From: a virus
Strand: one strand, 5' to 3'
Virus record (IMG/VR): IMGVR_UViG_3300030419_006654
Span: 1-64,000 of that record
Length of the DNA: 64,000 bases
How positions within the stretch are numbered: position 1 is the stretch's first letter; every line of letters begins with the position of its first letter. This document shows positions 24,120 to 33,700 of this stretch, piece after piece. Both the position numbers and the translations under genes were made by a program. Below the pieces are notes generated by a model, which was not told the origin of the DNA, did not search any database, and was given only the letters and a program-made list of their open reading frames with translations.

Positions 24120-25925
24120 ATGTCTAGCATTATTGAAAGATTGACCGAAGGTATGGTCAATCGTGATATGCGCGCCGAAGGACATGCTCTTCTTTCCAAG
24201 TGGGAGAAGACCGGTCTTCTTGAGGGTCTTGGTCAAGATCGTCAGAAGCAGTCCATGGCTCGCTTGCTTGAAAACCAAGCAAAAGAACTACTCCGCGAAA
24301 GCTCTTCTATGCAAGCTGGAGACGTTGAGGGCTTTGCAGCCGTCGCGTTCCCCATTGTGCGTCGTGTTTTCGCCGGCTTAATCGCCAACGATCTCGTTAG
24401 CGTACAGCCAATGAGCCTACCAAGTGGTCTCATTTTCTTCCTTGACTTCGTGTTCTCGGGAGATCTGGGGGCATCTAGCTCACAGAGTGATCGCCATGGT
24501 AACACGGCCAATGATTCCATTTATGGTACCAACCGTGTTGGTTCAGGAATCACAGGCGGTGTGGATCTTGTGGCTTCAGATAGGTCTGACCTCTCTGGTC
24601 CGCGTACATCCGCCCGTGGTTACTCATATGGCTCGCCCACTGGCTCGCTCAGTGTGACGGCCTCTTGTGTAACGGCTTCTGGTTGGCTGATCGGAAATGG
24701 TACTGAGGCACAAAACAAGTCGATCGGATTTGATCCTGATCTTCTTGCTCTTAGTGGCTCTGGTTATTATGTCCTCACACTGGAGATTGACAAGAACATT
24801 CTTGGCCAAACTGGCCTTGGCTCTCAACTCGACTATGACAACTTGTCAGCGTTTAGTTGTTCGTTCAACACCCTTGACGACATGCTCACCACGGCACACA
24901 CGGCGGTAAACACACGACAAGTTCGTCGACTTACCACTGTGAGTACAGGTAGTAATGGTCTCAGTTCAGGCCGTCGCAACGGATATCTTAACATGCACTG
25001 GGTTACCACTGTAGATGTTTCGTCTGTCGACACCGCCGGAGCTTCAACCTTCAACCTGACGGGTGCTATTGTTGACGATATCGTCGCAGGTAGTTCTGTT
25101 GGTTCTGTTGTCGGTCAAACTGACTGGGGACTTGAGGCAGAAGAGAAGATCCCTGAGATCGACATCAAGGTGGACAGCATTGCTGTTACCGCACAAACCA
25201 AGAAGCTCAAGGCTAAGTGGACTCCGGAGTTAGGTCAAGACCTTAACGCCTACCACAACCTTGATGCGGAAGTTGAGTTGACCAGCATTCTCTCTGAGCA
25301 AATTGCTCTTGAGATTGACCGTGAGATCCTTGCTGATCTTGTTAACGGTGCAAAAGCTGCAACCTACTACTGGTCTCGTGCACCCGGCCTCTTTGTTCAC
25401 AAGGAGAACGGTACTGAACTCGGCGCTAGCTCTGCTGCTCCCGACTTCACTGGTACAGTCAGCGAATGGTATGAGACTCTTGTTGAGACCATTAACGACG
25501 TATCTGCACAAATCCACCGCAAGACTCTGCGTGGTGGCGCTAACTTCATCGTCTGCGGACCTGAAGTTGCCAACATTCTTGAGTTCACTGCTGGATTCCG
25601 TGCTTCCGTCACGCATGATGATGAGACCGGTTCTGTCGGTGCCGTCAAGGCTGGCTCACTGAGCAAGAAGTTCGATGTCATTGTTGACCCGTACTTCCTC
25701 CGCAATGTGATCCTCGTTGGTCGTCGCGGATCCTCTTTCCTTGAAAGCGGATATGTGTACGCACCGTACGTGCCACTGCAAACTACACCTACAATCTTCG
25801 GACCTGAAGATTTCGTGCCCCGTAAGGGAGTCATGACTCGCTATGCGAAGAAGATGGTCCGTCCTGATATGTACGGTCTGGTTATTGTACGCGGTCTACT
25901 CGGCGAAGCCGGCGCAACTAGCTAA
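24120..25925 (+). CDS. Major capsid protein (gp23-like)
   Basis: A 601-residue HK97-fold capsid protein of the T4 type. The N-terminal region has LLEGLGQDRQKQSMARLLENQ, a close match in pattern to the gp23 delta domain, and FPIVRRVFAGLIANDLVSVQPM near residues 77-98 matches the gp23 signature after the cleavage site. Leu58-Arg-Glu60 fits the prohead-protease consensus and is close to T4 cleavage after residue 65. The C-terminus carries conserved DVIVDPY and PTIFGPEDFVPRKGVMTRYAKK segments. Length exceeds T4 gp23 (521) because of an Ser/Gly/Thr-rich insert at about 120-270. Codons here are visibly enriched in C- and G-ending forms, consistent with high expression. A separate gp24 vertex gene is not seen. 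Confidence 0.96.
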   Translation: MSSIIERLTEGMVNRDMRAEGHALLSKWEKTGLLEGLGQDRQKQSMARLLENQAKELLRESSSMQAGDVEGFAAVAFPIVRRVFAGLIANDLVSVQPMSLPSGLIFFLDFVFSGDLGASSSQSDRHGNTANDSIYGTNRVGSGITGGVDLVASDRSDLSGPRTSARGYSYGSPTGSLSVTASCVTASGWLIGNGTEAQNKSIGFDPDLLALSGSGYYVLTLEIDKNILGQTGLGSQLDYDNLSAFSCSFNTLDDMLTTAHTAVNTRQVRRLTTVSTGSNGLSSGRRNGYLNMHWVTTVDVSSVDTAGASTFNLTGAIVDDIVAGSSVGSVVGQTDWGLEAEEKIPEIDIKVDSIAVTAQTKKLKAKWTPELGQDLNAYHNLDAEVELTSILSEQIALEIDREILADLVNGAKAATYYWSRAPGLFVHKENGTELGASSAAPDFTGTVSEWYETLVETINDVSAQIHRKTLRGGANFIVCGPEVANILEFTAGFRASVTHDDETGSVGAVKAGSLSKKFDVIVDPYFLRNVILVGRRGSSFLESGYVYAPYVPLQTTPTIFGPEDFVPRKGVMTRYAKKMVRPDMYGLVIVRGLLGEAGATS

Positions 25926-25950
25926 ATCCTAGCAGCGTAATAAAATATAA

Positions 25951-25980
25951 AGCCCTCGTCTTTGACGAGGGCTTTTGTTT
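25951..25980 (+). terminator. Rho-independent terminator after the major capsid gene
   Basis: A perfect 10-base-pair stem (AGCCCTCGTC with GACGAGGGCT) with a TTT loop and a T-rich tail follows the capsid stop by 25 bases. Confidence 0.95.
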
Positions 25981-25989
25981 GTCCATACA

Positions 25990-25998
25990 CTACTTATA
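25990..25998 (+). promoter_or_regulatory. Proposed late-promoter variant CTACTTATA
   Basis: CTACTTATA starts 10 bases after the capsid terminator, 111 bases upstream of the next gene. The 112-base leader contains GTGAACGAATTAGTTCAC, an inverted repeat that could form a hairpin. It is a one-base variant of the main motif, so less certain. Confidence 0.35.
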
Positions 25999-26109
25999 CG
26001 TGAACGAATTAGTTCACACCAAAGTTATCGGGTAGACTTCGAGCTACCCCCTAGTATCGCTGAAACAAATCGATACAGGGACATGATTATAAAAGGAGGG
26101 TTTTTAACT

Positions 26110-26682
26110 ATGGGAACGAAAAGAGTAGGCCTCGCGAGAATTGAGGCATTAATGGAAAACTTGAAGAGAGAATTAAACATGAACGGGGCAACGTGGAAAG
26201 GCACTAGGCGCCCAGTTACAACAATTACTGCGACCAAGTCGGATCTTGCAGTCGGAGATTCGGGTACGATGTATTTGCTTGATGCAGCCGACGAAACCGG
26301 CGCAGTGACGATTACGTTGCCACAATTGTCGACGGCGCTAGTGGGCACAACTTATACTTTTTGTGTCACCGATCCGTCTGATTCGGGATTCCTAATCCAG
26401 ACAGGCGATCTTACCGACACTACTGGCGATATGTACATCGGCGGCATAACCCTGTCTTCGGACGCAGTAAGCTCCACCAGTAACGCCCCTAACGGTCGAA
26501 TTGTCGCACCGGGTGCTAATGATGCTGTTATCCATCTTGATGGAAACCTTGCAAACAGCGGCGGCGAGGTTGGAACAACCATCACCGTAACTGCGGTTAG
26601 TGCTACACAGTGGTATGTCGAAGGTGTCGTGGTCACAGACGACGCTGATTCGAACGGTACCGCACTCTTCCAGAACAACTAA
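26110..26682 (+). CDS. Small virion-associated protein, head-fibre-like
   Basis: A 190-residue protein from ATG 26110, which has a clear AAAAGGAGGG site; upstream in-frame codons belong to the leader. The N-terminal 25 residues form a basic amphipathic helix (RVGLARIEALMENLKRELNMNG), and the remainder is a Thr/Ser/Gly/Asp-rich beta domain containing VTITLPQLS, similar to the TLP element of the fibre-like proteins at 20.7-22.6 kb. It stands alone between two strong terminators next to the capsid gene, implying separate control. A decoration or head-fibre protein is likely; identity is unknown. Confidence 0.6.
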   Translation: MGTKRVGLARIEALMENLKRELNMNGATWKGTRRPVTTITATKSDLAVGDSGTMYLLDAADETGAVTITLPQLSTALVGTTYTFCVTDPSDSGFLIQTGDLTDTTGDMYIGGITLSSDAVSSTSNAPNGRIVAPGANDAVIHLDGNLANSGGEVGTTITVTAVSATQWYVEGVVVTDDADSNGTALFQNN

Positions 26683-26704
26683 TATTAAGATTGTTTTGTT
26701 TTTA

Positions 26705-26730
26705 AAAACCCCCGCCTTGGCGGGGGTTTT
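26705..26730 (+). terminator. Rho-independent terminator
   Basis: AAAACCCCCGC, a CTTG tetraloop and GCGGGGGTTTT form a strong hairpin with flanking A and T runs, 22 bases after the preceding stop. Confidence 0.95.
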
Positions 26731-26755
26731 GTTTATATAAATTCGGGCCTTGTGT

Positions 26756-26761
26756 TATAAT
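26756..26761 (+). promoter_or_regulatory. Possible -10 element before the oxygenase gene
   Basis: TATAAT lies 26 bases after the terminator and about 20 bases before the GTG start. The -35 position has only TTTATA or TTATAT, so the promoter is weak or needs an activator. Confidence 0.35.
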
Positions 26762-26780
26762 AAAAAATCTTGGAGAATCC

Positions 26781-27470
26781 GTGGCAAAAATAAAAAGCAA
26801 GCTAATAAGACCTTTCGGGCCGTCAATCGGTAAATTTACTTTGCCGAAGCAGGTTGTCGAAGACTTCAACGAGGTCTGCGACCTAATATCGGAAAGTGAA
26901 CAACTTTCCAGCGCACTCGATCATTCACAGATATTGGTGGGTAAAGTTAGACAAGAATTAACAATCCCTCAAGAAGTTCTGGAATCCCACGCCGGCTATT
27001 TTAATCAACTGGTTTCGGCATACTTAAAAGAAATTAATCGCCTACCAGCATGCATTGAAAATAACAAACCCGGCGGTGCAATTTTACCCTTAGACGCCCG
27101 CATAGGATCCCACATCAGATCAGGATGGATAGTTAGATCCTTTGCGGGAGATTATAACCCAATTCATATGCATCCAGATGCGGTAATTTCTTGTGCCGGC
27201 TTTTTAAAGGTTCCCGATTGGGAAGAGGAACTAAAAGAAGATAAAAATGATCATTATGGTTTAACGCATGGGTGTTTGACTTTTTCATACGGCGACGTCT
27301 CCGCCCTGTCACAAAATAGTTATGTGATTCGCCCCAAAGTCGGAGATATATACATGTTTCCCGGTTGGCTGCAGCATGCCGTATATCCATTTAGATCTGC
27401 CGGCGAAAGAAGGTCCTTTTCACTGAATATCGTCACACAAATACAGAAGAAAAATTCTGAATTCAAGTAA
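26781..27470 (+). CDS. 2-oxoglutarate/Fe(II)-dependent oxygenase-like protein
   Basis: A 229-residue protein starting at GTG 26781 after a TTGGAGA site. The double-stranded beta-helix motifs are visible: HMHPD (His and Asp metal ligands, residues about 131-135), then GDIYMFPGWLQHAVYPF with the distal His, and ERRSFSLNI with the arginine that binds 2-oxoglutarate. This pattern matches the putative 2OG-Fe(II) oxygenase family often found in marine phages. The substrate is unknown; hydroxylation of a capsid or tail protein, or of a nucleic acid, are options. It sits alone between terminators and the neck genes, so it is probably expressed with late genes. Confidence 0.8.
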   Translation: MAKIKSKLIRPFGPSIGKFTLPKQVVEDFNEVCDLISESEQLSSALDHSQILVGKVRQELTIPQEVLESHAGYFNQLVSAYLKEINRLPACIENNKPGGAILPLDARIGSHIRSGWIVRSFAGDYNPIHMHPDAVISCAGFLKVPDWEEELKEDKNDHYGLTHGCLTFSYGDVSALSQNSYVIRPKVGDIYMFPGWLQHAVYPFRSAGERRSFSLNIVTQIQKKNSEFK

Positions 27471-27543
27471 AAGTCTAAAAAAGCCGATCTGCCAAATTTT
27501 TTCGCCGGTAAAATTTTGAGATTTTCGGTTTTGTAAAAATAAA

Positions 27544-27552
27544 CTAGTTATC
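27544..27552 (+). promoter_or_regulatory. Proposed late-promoter variant CTAGTTATC
   Basis: CTAGTTATC, 20 bases before the start of the basic protein at 27573 and in the 102-base gap after the oxygenase gene. A one-base variant of the main motif, also seen before the tail tube gene. Confidence 0.35.
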
Positions 27553-27572
27553 ACATAACACAGGAGTTACCA

Positions 27573-27890
27573 ATGGGTAAAAAAAGACGGCTGAACTCAG
27601 CCAAAGCAAAATTTGCTTTAAAACACTCATCCCATCCGAGGATGAAGGCCTTGATGGCAGAAGAGGACGCGGTCCAAGAGCTTCCGGATCCGGTTATAGA
27701 ACTTAAGGCAGAAGAAGTCGTAGTGGAAGCGAAACCAGAGGCCCCAGAGCCAGAGCCGGCAAAAGAAGTTAAAGCGAAGGCCACAATAAAGGCAAAACCA
27801 GCGACTACACGGAAAAAGAAGGCAACAACCACAGCCAGAAAAACAAGAAGTCGCACCACAAAAAGAAAATCTACGAACGCTTCCGCATAA
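27573..27890 (+). CDS. Histone H1-like Lys/Ala/Thr-rich protein
   Basis: A 105-residue low-complexity protein. The first 30 residues are basic (GKKRRLNSAKAKFALKHSSH), the middle is acidic and proline-rich (PEAPEPEPAKE), and the last 45 residues are lysine/arginine/threonine repeats such as TTRKKKATTTARKTRSRTTKRK, like bacterial histone-H1 tails. It should bind DNA nonspecifically and may be packaged or act in DNA condensation. The start follows an AGGAG site. Low-complexity composition prevents a firm family assignment. Confidence 0.6.
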   Translation: MGKKRRLNSAKAKFALKHSSHPRMKALMAEEDAVQELPDPVIELKAEEVVVEAKPEAPEPEPAKEVKAKATIKAKPATTRKKKATTTARKTRSRTTKRKSTNASA

Positions 27891-27947
27891 AATCTTCCTT
27901 CTTTGATAATAAGGCCACAGCAAGTCTGGGGTTTTAGGTTTATAAAA

Positions 27948-27956
27948 CTATTTACA
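27948..27956 (+). promoter_or_regulatory. Proposed late-promoter element CTATTTACA before the neck genes
   Basis: CTATTTACA in an 83-base gap, 17 bases before the neck gene start, followed by a GAGAGGAGG ribosome site. Identical to the copy at 20241. Confidence 0.5.
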
Positions 27957-27973
27957 GAGAGGAGGAATAATGC

Positions 27974-29245
27974 GTGCCCACGAACTTAAATCCAAAATCG
28001 CAAACAAGTGCGGTAATCTTAACTTCAACAGGATCTACAGATGATGTAGCCAATGCGGTACCATTCGGTGTTTATACTGGATCTAGTGATTTTCTTGCCG
28101 GAGCATCTCTACAGGTATCATATGTCTATAAAAAGCTCGGTGGAGATGTTATTGATATCGAACTTACGACTGCCAACGTGTACTCTTCTTACGAAGAGGC
28201 TTGTTTAGAATATTCGTATATTATAAACTTACATCAGAGTAAAAATGCCCTATCGGACGCCTTGGGCGATACGACTGGCACATTTGATCACTTGGGTGGT
28301 CTAATTGCTGGCCCGGGTAACGCGAATCTAAAATATCCGAGATTTAAGGTTTCTTATGCCCGAAGAGTTGGTGACGGTTTGGCCACATTGGGTGGATTCG
28401 GGGGAACAACGCCTATATATTCAGCTTCGTTCGCGCCAGAGACGGATAAGCAAGATTATGATCTTCAGGCTATAGTCGAAAAAGCAGCAAACGACGGTAC
28501 AGATAGCGGAGGGAACACCGTAAACTTTAGTGGCGCCGTGGGAGACAAAAGGATCTATGTTACTCAGGTGTATTACAGATCCCCCAGAGCAATGTGGCGC
28601 TTTTATGGTTATTATGGTGGCGTGGGTGTTGTGGGCAATTATTCGACATATGGTCAATTTGCCGATGATTCCACTTTTGAAATTATTCCAACTTGGCAGA
28701 ATAAAATGCAAGCGATCATGTATGAGGATTCAATTTATACACGCACCTCACATTACGCATATGAAATAAAGAACAACAACATAAGACTTTTCCCAACTCC
28801 TAGCAATTGGGGAATGTCGGACAATGACAGAATTTGGTTTAAATTTTATGTTGATTCCGACTCGACCGGCAGCTACAGTGGCTATGACGATCGAAAAGAT
28901 GGTGTAAACAACATGAACACATTGCCATATGACAATATTCCATATAAGAATATAAACTCGATCGGAAAACAATGGATTAGGAAATATTCTTTAGCTCTTT
29001 GCAAAGAAATGCTGGGTCAGATTCGAGGAAAGTTTACAACAATTCCAATTCCGGGCGAAAGCGTAACACTAAATCATTCCGAACTGCTGACTCAAGCAAA
29101 AGAAGAACAAACTCAACTTAGAGATAAACTGACAGAGATGCTCAAAGAGATGGAATATTCCGAACTTGTCAAGAAAGACGCTGAAAAAACGGAGGCAGTG
29201 GAGAAGACATTTAAATCTTCGCCTTTGCCAATATTTGTGGGGTAA
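27974..29245 (+). CDS. Neck/head-completion protein (gp13-like candidate)
   Basis: A 423-residue protein starting at GTG 27974, 8 bases after GGAGG. An ATG at 27970 in another frame is closer to the ribosome site but opens only 24 codons. The protein has an N-terminal domain including YSSYEEACLEYSYIIN, a central aromatic region, and a C-terminal helical part with IGKQWIRKYSLALCKEMLGQIRGKF and TIPIPGESVTLN, a pattern I associate with neck/adaptor proteins of T4-like marine phages. Position just before the gp14-like and gp15-like genes matches the T4 order 13-14-15-18-19. It should seal the portal after packaging. Confidence 0.7.
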   Translation: MPTNLNPKSQTSAVILTSTGSTDDVANAVPFGVYTGSSDFLAGASLQVSYVYKKLGGDVIDIELTTANVYSSYEEACLEYSYIINLHQSKNALSDALGDTTGTFDHLGGLIAGPGNANLKYPRFKVSYARRVGDGLATLGGFGGTTPIYSASFAPETDKQDYDLQAIVEKAANDGTDSGGNTVNFSGAVGDKRIYVTQVYYRSPRAMWRFYGYYGGVGVVGNYSTYGQFADDSTFEIIPTWQNKMQAIMYEDSIYTRTSHYAYEIKNNNIRLFPTPSNWGMSDNDRIWFKFYVDSDSTGSYSGYDDRKDGVNNMNTLPYDNIPYKNINSIGKQWIRKYSLALCKEMLGQIRGKFTTIPIPGESVTLNHSELLTQAKEEQTQLRDKLTEMLKEMEYSELVKKDAEKTEAVEKTFKSSPLPIFVG

Positions 29246-29251
29246 TAAAAA

Positions 29252-29740
29252 GTGGCCAATGATTGGAAAAGACCAGAACAGCCGCCTCCACCACTCTTTT
29301 TAGGGAAAAAAGAGCGCGACTTAGTAAAACAGGTAAATGACGAACTTATTGAAAAGGTCATTGGCCAACAGATATTATATTATCCCATAGATATGGAAAG
29401 AACCAATTTTCACGATCTTTACGGCGAGGCTGTCGAAAAAACCTACCTACCACCAGTCAGAGTTTATGCACTCGTAGAGTGGAAGACGGATACTACGGAT
29501 TATCTAGAAGGCGCCGGTATTGACAGGCAGTGGGAAATTGTAGTCCATTTTCACAGAAGAAGATTGACGGAAGATCAAGATTTGTTCGTACGCGAAGGTG
29601 ATTTTGTTTTATACAATAATCATTATTACGAGATAGTTAATACATCTGAACCAAAATTATTGTTTGGCCAAGCCGGCCGAGACTTTGAAATTATGGCAAC
29701 TTGCAAGAGAGCAAGAAAGGGACTATTTGATGCTACCTGA
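29252..29740 (+). CDS. Neck protein (gp14-like)
   Basis: A 162-residue protein from GTG 29252. KKERDLVKQVNDELIEKVIGQ followed by YYPIDMERTNFHDLYGEAVEK is the conserved N-terminal pattern of T4 gp14-type neck proteins, and the rest is a beta-rich domain (WEIVVHFHRR, FVLYNNHYYEIV). With the preceding protein it should form the collar through which the tail attaches. It overlaps the next gene by 11 bases. T4 gp14 is longer (256 residues), so this is a compact form. Confidence 0.8.
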   Translation: MANDWKRPEQPPPPLFLGKKERDLVKQVNDELIEKVIGQQILYYPIDMERTNFHDLYGEAVEKTYLPPVRVYALVEWKTDTTDYLEGAGIDRQWEIVVHFHRRRLTEDQDLFVREGDFVLYNNHYYEIVNTSEPKLLFGQAGRDFEIMATCKRARKGLFDAT

Positions 29741-30623
29741 TAACTTTGATTTTGCAATGCTGCCGGATCTTCCAAGAACCGGATCGGTGGGTCTAAAAGA
29801 AATTGGTTTGATGCGATCGTCAATTGAGAGTATTGATTACGCTATAACTTCGTGGTTAAAAGAAGATTTAAAACTTCATGCGATCACCAACGAGGGCCGC
29901 ACAAGGGTGCCTGTTTTGTGGCAGACTCCGGAACGCGCCTACCAGCTAAAAAACGAAAAAGATTTGCGAGATGACGTGGGAGCACTAAAATTACCACTCA
30001 TCAGCATAGAGAGGACCGGGATCACAAAAGATCCGGCTAGAAAAGGAGCATATCAGGCCCACATATATTCAGGCGACGGCGATGGAAGAACCGGCCGGAT
30101 GACCATAGCTAAAAGAATAGTAGAAGACAAAACGCGCAACTTCGCGGCCGCCGCGGGCTTGAGGAAACTCCCAGTAGAGGGAAAACCAAGCGGACACCAA
30201 CAATGGTACCCTAGAATTAATAAAAAGGTGGTAATACAGACTCTCTCGATTCCTATTCCCGTATATGTTGATGTCGATTATAAAATTACGATAAAAACTG
30301 AGTACCAACAACAGATGAACGATCTGGTTGAGCCATTTATAGGAAGAACAGGCCAAATCAATTCATTTGTGCTAAGAAGACAGGGGCACTTATACGAAGC
30401 TTTCATACAACAGGATTTTTCACACAACAATAATGTGGCAAGTTTAAATGAGGATTCTAGAATGTTTTCGACCGATATAACCATAAAAGTTCTTGGATAT
30501 TTGATTGGTGAGGGAGAAAACGATGATCGCCAACTTGTTAAAATAGAAGAAAATGTAGTAGAAATCACATTTCCAAGGGAAAGAGTTGCACTTCCGGGCG
30601 ATTCGGAGTTATTGCCCGATTAG
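29730..30623 (+). CDS. Tail sheath stabiliser/completion protein (gp15-like)
   Basis: A 297-residue protein. ATG 29730 is preferred because AAAGG precedes it and it overlaps the previous gene by only 11 bases. Features in order: an N-terminal helix, a RVPVLWQTPERAYQLKN segment, LPLISIERTG, then PIPVYVDVDYKITIKTEYQQQMNDLVEPFIG and a final domain. This parallels T4 gp15 (R-x-P near the start, LP-x-I, and the QI-EQ-PYF region). gp15 caps the finished tail and links it to the neck. Length is near T4 gp15 (272). Confidence 0.72.
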   Translation: MLPDNFDFAMLPDLPRTGSVGLKEIGLMRSSIESIDYAITSWLKEDLKLHAITNEGRTRVPVLWQTPERAYQLKNEKDLRDDVGALKLPLISIERTGITKDPARKGAYQAHIYSGDGDGRTGRMTIAKRIVEDKTRNFAAAAGLRKLPVEGKPSGHQQWYPRINKKVVIQTLSIPIPVYVDVDYKITIKTEYQQQMNDLVEPFIGRTGQINSFVLRRQGHLYEAFIQQDFSHNNNVASLNEDSRMFSTDITIKVLGYLIGEGENDDRQLVKIEENVVEITFPRERVALPGDSELLPD

Positions 30624-30680
30624 TTCCTGAACTCAAGCCAAAATTATTTGTTTAACCGGAGACTTTTGGAAATGCTTCAA

Positions 30681-30689
30681 CTATTTATT
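30681..30689 (+). promoter_or_regulatory. Proposed late-promoter element CTATTTATT before tail sheath
   Basis: CTATTTATT in a 113-base gap, 47 bases before the sheath start. The remainder of the gap shows no convincing terminator or other element. Confidence 0.45.
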
Positions 30690-30736
30690 GATGATTGAAA
30701 GTCATTTCTAATGAACTATAAAGAGGAACCTTCAAG

Positions 30737-33700
30737 ATGTCAGTAAAAAACTTTAAGTTTGTATCACCCGGCGTTTTTATCAATGAGATTGATAATTCAT
30801 TTCGCCCCAAGCGTCCAGAGAACATTGGACCAGTTGTAATCGGCCGCTCCAGCAGAGGCATGGCCATGGAGCCAGTTAAGGTCGAAGCTTACAGCGAATT
30901 TATTAATTTATATGGAGATACGGTCCCCGGCAACGGTGGTGGAGATGTGTATCTCGATGGCAACAACCAGTCTCCGATGTACGGAACGTTCGCCGCTAAA
31001 GCGTTCATGAACGCCAATGTTGCCCCTCTTACATACCTACGACTTCTTGGGCAGCAAACCAGTACCGGAAAAGCCGCCGGCGGAGATGCCGCGGCAGGCT
31101 GGAAAACCGACAATATCGCACCAGCCACGGCGACTGACGATAATTCTGGCAACACGAATGGTGGAGCCTACGGCCTCTTCTTGTTCAAGTCAGGCTCTCA
31201 GGGCACTGGCAGTATCGGTGGCACAAAGGCCACAGGTATCATTAAATTCGCCAGCGCACCAACAACCGGTTCAGTTATCTTTCTTACATCTTCACTTCGC
31301 TCTCTTGACGGCGACGGAAACCTCCTTACAATTACAAAGACAATTAAGGGATACGTTGCGGCAACAGCATCTACTGGCATGACGGTAGGTGGCCTTAACA
31401 CCAGTAGTCATGTTCTATACCACCACGGTAAAGCCGGTGTCGCTGAGGCAGATAGGCCCGCATCAGCCATCGAATCCTTGAGAGAGGCAATCAATTCGGC
31501 AAACGGCCACAACGGCGGCACAATAGATTCTGTTTTCGAGCTTCACCACGTAACAGGCTCTGACAGCCTTAACCTAACTGCTTCTGTTGCCGGCACAGGC
31601 TCCAATGAAACAATTATCACCAAGGGCGCCGGCGCAACTATCACAGTATCTGGTATGAGTGGCGGCGAAGAGCAAGAGCCCCAGCAGAGCAGATTCGGCG
31701 GTAACCTCGGCACAGGCTCTCTTGCTGCGATTTGGTACCTGCACAACGGGAAAATCCAGCTTAGTGGAAACGTCTGGGGTAAAGCCGGCTCCGGTCAGGT
31801 CGCGAACACGGCCTCCGCGTATGCATTTATTAACTCAGACAGTAACGGTAACTATCAGATGGTTATTTCTGGCACTGCTCAGGGCTCAGAGACATTTACG
31901 TTCAACTTTAACGATAATAGCGAAAACTTCATTCGCAACCAGTTTAACACAAACCCACAACTTAAGAGCAGCAACACGAAGACCTTCTTCCCTGCTGCCA
32001 CTCAAGTAGATTACTGGCTTGGCGAGACATTTGAACAAAATGTTCGTAACGACGGCTTTGCGGCCGCAACCTCCAGTGTGGGCATCATCATGGCACTGAA
32101 CTCTTCATCGGCCGATTCGATAAACCTCGGCAACATGAAGAAGCAGGCCGCTCGCGAAGGAAGAACCAGTTGGTTCATCGGTCAAGATCTCGGTGTTGCC
32201 ACCTCCTTCAAGCCGCAGAATCAGCAAAAGCTATTCCGGCTTATTGGCCGCGGCCACGGTGAATGGCTACACAGAAACCTTAAGGTCTCAATTGAGAGAA
32301 TCAGACAATCGAATACAAACACCAGTGCATTTGGTTCATTCTCGGTTGTTATTAGAAAAATTATGGACACGGACGCAAAGGTTGAAGTTGTTGAAAGATT
32401 TGACAACCTAAACTTAGATCCGACGTCTCCAAACTTTGTCGCCAGAAAGATTGGCGATATGTACACCAGTTGGGATTCAACCAACAAGAGGCTTCGGTAC
32501 TATGGTGAATATGCCAACCTGTCAAAATACGTCCGCGTTGAGATGAACACGGATGTTGAAGCAGGCGCAACTGATCCTGCACTTCTGCCCTTCGGCTACT
32601 TTGGTCCGCCAAAAATCAAAGCCACGAACATGGTCAGCGGAAGATCGATCCTGTCTAACATTCTTAGTGCGTCATATGTTGAAGCAAGCGGCTCTTATGC
32701 CGGCGGCCATGGCACCGGCCAACTGCAGCAACTCTTGGGAGGTACCGCACAAGCAGGTGGTGTTACCGCCTCGTTCGACTTCCCAACTGATCTGTTGCGT
32801 TCAGCCTCTACTGATGGTGGAATAACGGATCCCACAAATGCTTACTTTGGTTGGCGCACCACGCGCACCGCAACGTCGAACACACCCGACGCAAGTGTTG
32901 CCAATAAGCACAGACTTCTTTATCCGGATTTCCCGGCTGATCCGACGACCGCTGAAGATGCATGCGGGAGAGGCGTCGATAGTTGGGGTTACGTCTTTAG
33001 TTTGGACGATGTCCAAAAAGATGGCGCCACTAGCGTGTATTACTATAGATCCGGTTCCCGCGCAGAAGGCGTCTCTGTTTCTGCCGGCAATACGTACAAG
33101 ACTCTTCTTGATGCGAATTATAACCGCTTTACGGCACCGTTCTGGGGTGGTTTCGATGGTTTCGACATCACGAAGCCTGATCCACTGGCGAACTCCCTGA
33201 TGAGTGATTCTTCCACAGAAGACAATAGTTATGTATATCACACCTTTAAGCGCGCCATGCAGACATTGGCAGATCCAAGCTTGATAGATTTCAACTTGCT
33301 CGTTACTCCGGGGCTCACCCACGCGGGCTTAACAGAATACGCAATTCAGCTTTGTGAAGATCGCGCTGACGCCTTGACGATTGTTGACCTGCCTACCGTC
33401 TATACTCCAATGCACGAAGAGTATAAAGACAAAGCAGAACGACCTCAAAAGGACACTGTCGCCGCGGCCAATAGCCTGAAAGATAGAAGAATTGACTCCA
33501 GTTATGGTTGTACATTCTATCCATGGGTTCAGACTCGCGACGGTAATACCGGCCAGCTTGTTTGGGTACCGCCCTCTGTTGCGATGATGGGTGTTTTAGC
33601 CTCTTCGGAATCCAAGTCCGATGTCTGGTTCGCACCTGCTGGGTTCAACCGCGGCGGCCTTACGGAAGGTGCAGCCGGAATTCCGATTACAAATGTGTCC

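Noticed and set aside
27970-28044. ATG at 27970 with an ideal AGGAGG site as the neck gene start
   Set aside because: That frame stops after 24 codons. The GTG at 27974 opens the 423-codon frame and has acceptable spacing. The short frame could be translated, but I have no evidence that it is a gene.
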